DNA from: Deuterostichococcus epilithicus
Taxonomy: Eukaryota; Chlorophyta; Trebouxiophyceae; Prasiolales; Stichococcaceae
Length of the DNA: 64,000 bases
Direction of reading: 5' to 3'
Assembly: GCA_033439295.1 (NCBI GenBank)
Contig: JAVTLE010000005.1
Span: 3,646,501-3,710,500 of the forward strand
Shown: positions 55,785-64,000 of the stretch, piece after piece
Layout: every line of letters begins with the position of its first letter
Position numbering within the stretch: position 1 is the stretch's first letter
Notes under the pieces: model-generated
The model's input: only the letters and a program-made list of their open reading frames with translations
The model's database searches: none
What the model was told of the DNA's origin: nothing
Position numbers and translations under genes: made by a program

Positions 55785-58700
55785 TCACATCGTGAAGCCA
55801 CCATTGAACGGCTGCTGCGGCGGCCGCGGCGGCTGCGCCATTGCCGACATGCCAAGATTCGCGAATGCCGGCGGCCCCTGGTTCATGCCGCCCATGCCGC
55901 CGCCGCCGGCCAGGGAGGCGGGCCCGCCCATCGGCATCGATACGCCGCCGCCGCCAAACACCGGCTGCGGCGGGATGGGCCCGGAGGAAAAGCCACCCGA
56001 CAACCCCGACGTGGCGGCGGCGCCATTGCTGCTGCCGGACTGGAAGAAGAGGTCCTGCGGCGGCATCACACAGCATCGGTGAGGTGCTGGAGCGTGAAAC
56101 GATACAAAGGAGCCCATGGGTTGTCTCCAAAGCTGACGGCACGCCGGCCGGGCTCACCTGTAGACGCCAATGCACCCTGAAGGGACTGCCGTGAACCGGC
56201 AGCCTTGGTGCAAACACCACAGAGAACAGACAGAGAGGATGGGATGCACGAAGCACCTGTGCGGGGCTGCCAGCGAACAGCGCATTGTGCGACTGCGAGT
56301 TGAAAAGCTTCAGGATGTCGTCCGGGCTCTTCTTCATCGCCAGCAGCTGCGCGCAGCGACATGCAAGCTCAGGGCGGTGGCCACGCCCGGCTCTGGCTTC
56401 CGGCTTTCAGGCCCCTGGTACCAGGGTGACAGATCCACACACGTCCCCACACAACGCAGATTTCTTGTATAACTGTTGCAGTTCCTATAGCAGGAGAGTG
56501 TTCGCACGTGCGACCTTACAGCAGGCCTGGAAACAGCACCGAGCCTCGAGTCCAGCAACGTGCTTGAGGCACCTTGGCCGGGGGCGTCGCTGCGAGGCGC
56601 GCCGCCGCCGACGCTGCTCCCAGCCCCACGTGCGGCCTCGGCGCAAAGGGGTCCTGCGCCGCAACCGTCACCGGCTGCTTTGCTGGCAACTCGTAGCCGT
56701 TGGTGGCCGGAGCGCTGCCGGCGCTGCCGCCGGATCCGCCGGGGCCCCTGACGGGCGCGAAGGGGTCGTCTGCAAACGCCATGGCGCCAGCGGCGGCGGT
56801 GGCCGTCTGCGGGCGGGGCTGCTGCCGGGGCGCCGGCAGTGGCGCGGCGCTGGGNGCCGCAGCGGCCGGGCCGGGGGCAGACAGCGACCTNGCGTGGCCG
56901 GGCCGCTGCTGCGGCAGCGGCGGCGGCGGCGCAAAGGGGTCGTCCGCCAGCTGTGCGAGGTACGAGCCTGCGGCACGGCCGCGGGCAGCGTCAAGGGTGA
57001 GGGGAGAAGCGTAGAGAGGACATGTGACGCTTCAGCTTCAAAACAGACCAGGAGGGACCTGCTAGGGGGACGCTGTTGAAATGGAAGACCAGAAAACAAC
57101 TCATGTCGCGCCTGCGGAGCCGGCAGTTGAGCGGGGCGACGGCTGCGCCGCGCCGCCCGACTGGAACTCTGCCCAGTCGCTGCCGCCGGCGGCTGCGCCC
57201 GGCACGCCGTCACGGCTGCCGCTGGCTGCCACGAAGGCCTCCCACTCGTCGCCATCCGAGCTGGGGCCTGCGCCGCGCAGGGAGAGATGTGTAAGAGGCG
57301 GCTCGGCAAACGAGCCGGATGGTAGCCTTTCTCGGTTCCCACTTGCTGCTAGAGCAGGCCTGTGAGCGGACGGCGCTTGCAGACAGCTGGGCACGCTGCT
57401 GGGCCTGTGGTGCCACATTCGAGGATCAGAGGACCGTCGCGCAGATAGGTTGCGATGCAGACCGCAGCGCGATGTATTGAGTCTCCAGATCAGTGGCGAG
57501 CAGAATGGCGGACCAGTCGTCGGCTCTTCGGTCCAGCCCCGCTGCAACGACGGCAGGCATCAACATGCATGACAGCAGGCGGTGACCCGGTGGCTGACCG
57601 ACTGCTGCGTTGCGTCCCAGCAATGCTTCGGCAGCACCAGAGCATGAGGCGATCCTTGTCTTGTGGCGAGCACACCAAACCCAGAGCCAAACCCAAGCAC
57701 CCCCAATATCAGCCTCTTGGCAGCAGAGGTGCCTGCTGAAGAAAAGAATAGCAGGCAGTGGCTCACCCGACGGCCTCGACACCGAGGCGGGGGCAGCCGC
57801 CGCGGAGGGTGCAGCAGACGCCGCTGGCTGCCCGTCCAGAGACATGAGGTCGAACAGCGCTGCTGGCGTCGGCCGCGCTGAGCGGTCCCCCTCTGATGCC
57901 GACTGCAGAAAACAACATGCGGTGAAACAGGGTTCACATGGATATGAGGTTACATTGCTACACGGGGCCCACGAGATGCCGGCCTTTCCACGCTCCGGAC
58001 CTGGACTTGATGGCAGTTCACCAGAAGCTGCTGTGCGGTGTGAGAGCACTGGCGCCAGGCACCAGCCTCACGGCGGTGCACATGACACAACTCGCGACTG
58101 CTGCCATCGTTTGACATGTGCAAAATGCCGGCATGCTGTGCAGGCGGGGCTAGGGGTTGGCTGACCTTGGGCAGTGTTGCCGGGGGCACGCGCGGCGCAG
58201 GCGGCGGCATGCGCTGCCAGTCCGGCGTCGCCGCCGCGGCCGCGGCCGCCGCCGCGCCGATGCCCGCCCGCACCGGCGGCCGCTGCCGCCGGTACCCGAC
58301 GGTCAGCGGCGGCAGCGGCGGCGACGTCGAGCGCGATCCCGGGCGTGACGCGCCGCGGCTGCCGCCTGTGGACGAGTCGCCGCCGGCGGAGGAGCCGCCG
58401 CCGGCGATCTCGTCGTCGAGCTCGCCCGCCTCCAGCGCCGCCAGGAAGGGGTGCACCTCGTACGTCTCGATGGTGGGCGCGCCCGGCCACCGGGTCATGA
58501 TGAACGCGCGGTCCTTGTACCTGTGGGCGACATGGGCAGCGCCTCAGCAACGAGCATGCGCACTCATAGTACCGCTGCGCATCAGGAACAGGGAGAGCAG
58601 CAGTTTAGGCGACACACAGACCGGAATACATGCCGTCCAGCAGAGCTGCCCAGGTGCCACTGCAACCCACTGTCTCTCTCAGAGGGTTCCACTTGGTTCC

Positions 58701-59542
58701 GCTGTGCAAGGGAGTGGCTGGAATAGTGCCGACAGAGAAGACACGACCAACAAACGGTCTCACTTCTGATTGATGAAGACGGACAGGGCGCGCATGTCGC
58801 CGTCGCGGGGGCGCTCAAAGCCGCCCGGCAGCCGCGCCTCCCAAAACACCGCGGCCCGCCCATTGCCCATGGCGGCAACAAAGGCCACCTGCTCCGGCAG
58901 CCATGTGTCCAGGTTGGCGGAGCGCACTTTGGACAGGTGTACGCCCATGGACCTGCGGCGGGCCGAGACAAAGATGTATCAGTGGCTGGCAATGCTTTCT
59001 GCCAACCTCAAAAAGGGGCGCCGATGTGCGGGGAAAGACGAGCAATTTTTGTGGATAGAAGTGCCCTATTGCCAGTTGAGCCAGGCATGCATGCAGATTG
59101 CGAATGTGCAACTATCAACAATCGATAGCCAGGCCGCACACGCTCTGCACGACATGGCCCAGTTCGTGCACTTGAGCACAAGCTTCATGTGGTGCGCAAC
59201 ACCAGGTTCACGAAGCGATAAGGCAAGGAGCTGGCAGTCTGCATAAGATGTAAGGTCTCCCAAATGCGTCATGCCGCATCGATGCAGAAGTGGGCTCAGA
59301 GTGCCCACTGACGAGCTGTAGTTCGAGACGAGGGGTCGGGTACGTGCAACAGCCATGGCCCACCTGTGGATGCCGGAGCAGTTGAGGCAAATGAAGACGC
59401 CAAGGTTCACGGAGGCCCATGTGGGCCCTCGCGCGTGGCAGTCGGCGCATCGCCGGTTGTCCTCCTGCTTCAAAAGGATGGACAACACGCGCTTGTGCTC
59501 CTCGCTCTGCGCCTTGCTGACGGCATTCTTGCTGTTGCTCAT
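55785..59542 (-). CDS. Arf GTPase-activating protein, AGD5-like
   Basis: Exons, high to low: 59364-59542 (ATG 59542), 58764-58952, 58166-58520, 57767-57902, about 57112-57267, 56573-56967, 56257-56346, 55785-56054. The ArfGAP zinc finger is complete: [20 protein letters not shown] then CLNCSGIHR with the arginine finger, followed by [20 protein letters not shown]. Next come YKDRAFI, Pro/Ala/Ser linkers, three DPFAP motifs (clathrin-adaptor binding), and a C-terminal helix ([16 protein letters not shown]) before a Gly/Pro/Met-rich tail. This matches plant AGD5/NEV and animal SMAP-type proteins that act on Arf at the trans-Golgi/endosome. The intron starting near 57111 appears to use a GC donor. 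Two unresolved bases (56855, 56891) fall in the 56573-56967 exon. Confidence 0.9.
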
Positions 59543-60426
59543 GGCTGTGGCTGGCGCGCCGAGTCTGCCCGAGGCCGCTGGCGACGGCTGCGATCGCCTG
59601 CGCGGCTTTGGCTGTGCTATTCAAGCTCTCGCAATAGCAGATGGCTCGCACAGGGTCGACAATTCCTGACGCGGCACCACCCGCCCGATCTAGTCTGCAG
59701 GGGCTAGCAAACTGTTACATGTGTTTACAATGCGCTGGACACTGACGTGCGAGTGAGACGCAGCGTCAGACGTCACGGATGACCGTCTGCGGAGCGCGTG
59801 GATCCAGCAGGCAATGCACGTCCAGCAGGCCACAAAAATTCTGACACACGACCAGAAGGCTGCGCTGATCAGTCGTCGCCTCGGAGGTTCTGCCGGGGAG
59901 AGCCCAGCCCTCGTGCTTGACCAGTCTTGCAAGGGTTTAGCCAGCACTTCACCGAATACTCGTCCTTCAGGCTGTCATGCTGCGCCCATGCTGCCCAGCA
60001 CGGCAGAACAGGTTTCCGCTTTGCAGCCCTGCGAGGGTCGGTCAAGACCTCTTGCTGTGATTGCACTTCAGTAGGCTGCATTAGCGCAGCTGGCTCTGAA
60101 TTATATGGGAAGGACCCGGGTTCGAAACTTGAACTAGAGCGCCTGCATGCAGATCTCATGACCAGCACCCAATGCAATCGAAATCAGCCCGGCAGACATG
60201 TTGAGCTAGCATCGCGCACATCTGATGCCCTCCCGTTTCGGAAAGCATTCGGGCCATCCTCACTGCCCATGGCCCGATGTCAGGGGGCTTGCCTGACGGT
60301 GACAGGCAATGCGCCGCGTTCAAAGCCCTGGTTTCGAAAGCCGCTGGTCAGTATTTCACATTACCGGGTGGAGTAAAGGCCCAGCAGCCGCATCAAGGGC
60401 TGCTGCCAGTCGCTGCCCCGCACACC
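59543..60426. promoter_or_regulatory. Divergent intergenic region with a tRNA-promoter-like string
   Basis: About 880 bp upstream of the Arf GAP gene. At 60081-60130 the plus strand has an A-box-like ttagcgcagctgg and, 37 bp on, a B-box-like gggttcgaaact. The part between is too short for a normal anticodon arm, so this is not a complete tRNA; it could be a tRNA-derived (SINE-like) fragment. No gene seen. Confidence 0.35.
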
Positions 60427-62384
60427 ATGCGGTCGCAGCAGTCGCAGCTGGATGTCTTGCTGGCTCAGCAGGCTTCCGGCGAGCATTACAGCCTCAATGA
60501 GCTCAAGAGGTTCTGGGCGAGCAAGAAGCAGGAGGGCGCCAAAGGCATCAACGCCGAGATCACCCGGGTCGAGAAACTGGCCAGGACTGTGGTGGCCGGC
60601 CATGATGCGCCGCTTCAGGCGCAGCTGGACAAGCTGCGCGCAGTAGAGCGGGCGATGCAGCGGGGCCAAATTTCCTGGGAGGAAATCACCAGCAGCCAGT
60701 CCCACACCTGGCTGAACAGGGTGCGTCGAACATTTCCGTTGCAGATGTCAGCGTTTGAGCTGCAACTCGCCTGCGGCAGGCCTGCATGTCCACCTGGCCC
60801 AACACCGCAATTCATGAGGTACATCTGCGCAGTTGATGCCTGAGATGCGCTGTTTCCATTGCGTCCCACATTGCGGCAATGTGCCTGGTGCGGTGCATGC
60901 AGGCGATGGGCAACCAACATGAGGCCGTGAACCACGGGAGCCAGGTGAGAGTGCACTGCCTGGCTGTGGGTGCTGCCTGTTGAAGCGTGCCGGAGTGTAC
61001 CAATTTGTGGTGCAACCGCTCTGAGATGACTGGTCCGCTTTGATGCAGCAGCCGCAGCCACCCTGGTTCACGTCTACCTCGCAGCAAACTCCTGCCCGGC
61101 CGGTACGGTGCATGCAGTGGACTGACCGACAAGCCTGCTGCTTTTTTCCAAGCTCCATAGCATCTGTGTCCCAGTAGCAGCAGAGTGGCGAAAGTGTGAT
61201 GTATAGACTTTCGGGTTGGCTGGCATGCAGGCTGCTGTGAACGGACCCAGCCTGAAGACGCAGCGGGGCAGGGCGCTTCAGCTGGAAGCCAAAACGCCCG
61301 GCAGCGCTTCGGGTGCGCTCTGACAGCCCTGCATACGATCGCCTGAAGTGGGCCTACACATGGCTGCCGGAGAGAAGCGTCCACAGCACCCTGTTGCTAT
61401 CGCTATGTTCAATGGCATTTTTGGGTGCCACCTAGCCCACTCGTCACCCAGCGTCCCCTGGTGTCATTCGCTCATTGCCCAGGAGACTTGTGTGCTCATC
61501 ATATGCAGGCGGCAGGCGGTTGGGTGCCCTGCAGGACGGTAAATTCTACAGCGGGCACCAAACTGTGCTGCAGACTGAGCACAGGTCCCCCTGGGAAGGT
61601 TAGTCGTCTGCGTGGTTGAGGTCGTAGTCTCCTGGTTGCTTGTTGCCAGTCGACCTTTGCAGCTGGCATGTCTCCTCAGGCAGTTTGGGCCCGCCTCGCA
61701 TGGAGGTGCAAATCTTGCTCGTTTTGCCGCTGCAGAGGCATTGGCGGCGCCCATGGCCAGAAGGTGATCCCTTTTGCCACTCGCAGCCCAACTGTTTGTC
61801 GACGGCTCAGCTTCGAATGTAGTCCATTCACTACTAGCAACATTTCTCTTGGCTCGAGCAGCTGACATTTGTCCTGTGCAGGCACCAGTGCAGCACATGC
61901 CACAAGCGCTTTCTTCGAGAGGACCTGCGCCAGAGCGAGGTATCTGTCGCTTATCGGTACCGGATGCTGATCCAAGCGAACATTCTGGTGTCGGCGGCGC
62001 AGCATGCATCAACAGGGCTGTAATGTTGCACGTGCTTCAGCACATTATCTCCAGCAAATCAGACCATGGCATGCTGCAACGGTGGCACTGTGTCTTTCGG
62101 ATGACCTGCCAAGCAGCCTGCTCGCACACATGGTTTTGGCGCTTGGCGAACGCCAGAGTCGCAACTGCACACAGGTGCTGGACGGAGACGCGGGCGACCT
62201 CACCTGTCGGACCTGCTGGGATACATTGATGGGAGGCATGCCCTGGCCCTCACCGGTGGGCGATGCTCTAAAAACCAAGTTGGTGCTGTGCCTCCGGATC
62301 CCCATCCATGCCATGGTGGAATGCCTCTTCAGCCCGCCGTCACCAGCGCAGCCGCGGAAGGAAGACAAATCCACTAGACAATAG
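60427..62384 (+). CDS. Uncertain gene: helical N-terminus and cysteine-rich exon candidates
   Basis: The best-supported part is 60427-60720: ATG, then MRSQQSQLDVLLAQQASGEH, YSLNELKRFWASKKQEGAKG, a long charged helix (AEITRVEKLARTVVAG), and WEEITSSQSHTWLNR before a GT donor. Further candidate exons: 61680-61763 (WRCKSCSFCRCRGIGGAHGQ), 61882-61939 (HQCSTCHKRFLREDL) and from about 62176 (LTCRTCWDTLMGG) to a stop at 62384. The cysteine spacing recalls a PHD-like zinc finger. However, 61680-61763 and 61882-61939 do not join in phase as drawn, so the chain is a hypothesis. It might also belong to the following SUMO-protease gene. Confidence 0.35.
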
Positions 62385-62472
62385 GTTGACACAGCAAACA
62401 AGTGGACGCAGCAAAGGATTGCAGGCGGCTGACAATGTCATATAGTCTTGCTTGTGCGTGCACAGCAGCAGG

Positions 62473-63769
62473 ACCGGCCCCGGGCGACCAATGGCCGGGC
62501 GGCCGCTGGCGGCGGCGGCGGCGGCGGCGGCGGCGGGCGGCGGTGGCCGCGGCCAGCGGACGATCACCGGCATGTCCCCGCTGCCGCGCCCGGCGCCCAG
62601 GGTGCGGAGGCCCAGCGGCGTCGGCGGCGCCGGCGCCGGCGCTGCTGGCCGCGCCCGTGGCCCGCGGCCGCGTCGCCAGCGACAGCGAGGCCGGCGGCAG
62701 CGATTGGGAGCCATCAGTTGCCGGGCGTCGCAAGGGGGCGGCGCCCAGGCGCGCCACCGGTGCGGCGCCGGCTGGCAAGCAGGTGGGCCCACACGTCATT
62801 CCGATGTCTGCTTGAGGGTCTTGATGAAGGGGGACCGTGCGGACACGAAAGGTCCTGGGGTCTCACAGTTTGTTGTTATGCTCTGCTTTTCACTCCAAAG
62901 GTCAGCCCCCTGCCAGCAGAACTGGTGCCCCCGCATCAAAATCTGTAGTGATACAGCCGCACACAAATGGCCTGCTTATTGGTCTTGTTCGTGAAAAAAC
63001 TCGCCAACACGGCTGCCTGCATGTGGGGATGCAGATGCCGCCGGGCAATGCCGACGAGCCGGTCACGCTGCTGAGCTCCGACGAGGACGAGCCGGCGGCG
63101 CTGCCGGCAGGCGGTGGCCGCAGCGGCGCAGGCGGCGCCGGCGCGGTCGCCGACCACGACTGGCCGGGCGGTGCCATCGCGGCGCCTCGGCGGTCCACGC
63201 GCGCTAACATGCACCGCTCCCCCAGCGAGCGCTTCAAGGTGTTTGTTATGCGTTCCTTGTGCTGTTGCTGGATGATCGCTTACAGCCGTCGGCTGCAGCT
63301 TGGCTGACTCTGGGTGACCGCGATCTCGGCGCCTGTGTCGGGTGTCAGTGAGGCACGGGCAGCACGTGCAGCGGCAGCTGCGACTCTGAGAACCGTCAGC
63401 CCCATCCCACGCTTTCTTGCGCTCCGCTGTCAGGCTGACGACACCAATGCTGTGCGTGAGGGAGCCATATCAGGCAGACGCAGCGATTACATCTTGCATG
63501 TGGTGCCGGCAATCCCACATCTGCCCCATTCCCCTTATAAAGGTCTTCGAGCTCGTTTTGACTATTGCCGCGAAGGATCACGAATGCTGCAGTCCTCGCA
63601 AGCTAGTACGAACACTCGATGCAACACACACAGATCCTAGACCACTGCAGGGCTGCGTGGCGGTGTACCCGCCGGGGCGGTCGGACGGTGTGGAGGTGCG
63701 CGGCTCAGACCTGTCGCGCCTGGAGCCCGACGAGTTCCTGAACGACACCGTCATCGACCTGTACATCCG
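62473..63769 (+). CDS. SUMO-specific protease of Ulp/SENP type (5' part only)
   Basis: Exons seen: about 62473-62782 (low complexity, ending SDSEAGGSDWEPSVAGRR and a basic stretch), 63035-63238, 63651-63769; the gene continues beyond the window. The last exon reads VAVYPPGRSDGVEVRGSDLS then RLEPDEFLNDTVIDLYIR, the conserved opening of the Ulp1/SENP C48 protease domain. The catalytic His, Asp and Cys lie outside the window. The 63035 exon holds PVTLLSSDEDEP, a classic hydrophobic-acidic SUMO-interacting motif, ahead of a basic patch (RRSTRANMHRSPSERFK). The order resembles Ulp2/SENP6-7-type proteases that trim SUMO chains in the nucleus. The start codon and the link between the first two listed exons are not established. 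Confidence 0.7.
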
Positions 63770-64000
63770 GTGAGGAACCCAATGACCTATGCATCCGGGG
63801 AGAGAGTGGAGGAGGGAATGGGGTTTGAACTCGGCATTCAGCTTGGGCGGGCGGCCGTCTGACTGCGTGCGCAGTTGCAGCGTCCGTGCCGGAGTGGGTG
63901 TGCAAGTCGGAGAACCCGTGGACGAGGTCACATGGCTGGCGCAACATCGTGCAGGCTTGCATGCAATTTGTAGCCATCGTTGGCAACTCTGACTGGGGGA

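Noticed and set aside
1-64000. CRISPR arrays, operons, prophage or intact mobile elements
   Set aside because: The window is eukaryotic and intron-rich. No transposase, reverse transcriptase, integrase or long terminal repeat was recognised on either strand.

Overview
This is a nuclear contig segment from a photosynthetic eukaryote, most likely a GC-rich green alga near the Trebouxiophyceae (Chlorella relatives). The evidence: nearly every gene is split into many short exons by 100-400 bp GT-AG or GC-AG introns; three products are plastid proteins with N-terminal transit-peptide-like leaders (ChlD, HCF101, a sulfate-transporter ATPase); plant-type telomere units (CCCTAAA) occur internally; and there are no operons. 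The lineage is inferred from gene content and base composition only. Unresolved bases at 8722, 56855 and 56891 mark a draft assembly. Exon edges were read by eye from splice signals, reading frame and remembered family patterns.

Layout. 1-291: 3' end of an unknown plus-strand gene. 754-3983 (-): TPR protein. 4309-10822 (-): fidgetin-like 1 AAA ATPase. 11853-15511 (-): chloroplast sulfate ABC transporter ATPase. 16045-18187 (+): plastid-type membrane protein. 18188-19818: gene-poor, with a leucine-rich-repeat relic. 19819-24712 (-): HCF101, the plastid Fe-S scaffold. 25371-27636 (+): zinc-finger protein of DnaJ-like type. 28207-31984 (+): DCC1 cohesion factor. 33009-35097 (-): unrecognised gene. 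35756-43935 (+): Mg-chelatase subunit D in 20 exons. 44445-47406 (-): allantoin synthase (OHCU decarboxylase plus HIU hydrolase). 48420-50476 (+): small unrecognised protein. 51891-54989 (+): secreted two-repeat protein. 55785-59542 (-): AGD5-like Arf GTPase activator. 60427-62384 (+): uncertain gene. 62473 to the end (+): start of a Ulp/SENP SUMO protease.

The genes are ordinary housekeeping and plastid genes with no evident shared pathway beyond a loose plastid theme (chlorophyll, Fe-S and sulfate). The striking feature is in the introns. At least eight genes carry decayed copies ('echoes') of the neighbouring exon edge, each with its own splice-acceptor-like AG. They mostly lie 85-150 bp upstream of the real exon, sometimes in two or three tandem steps. 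The same genes use GC-AG introns unusually often (about ten cases). Together these point to continuing local tandem duplication across splice sites, which is the observation I would follow up first.
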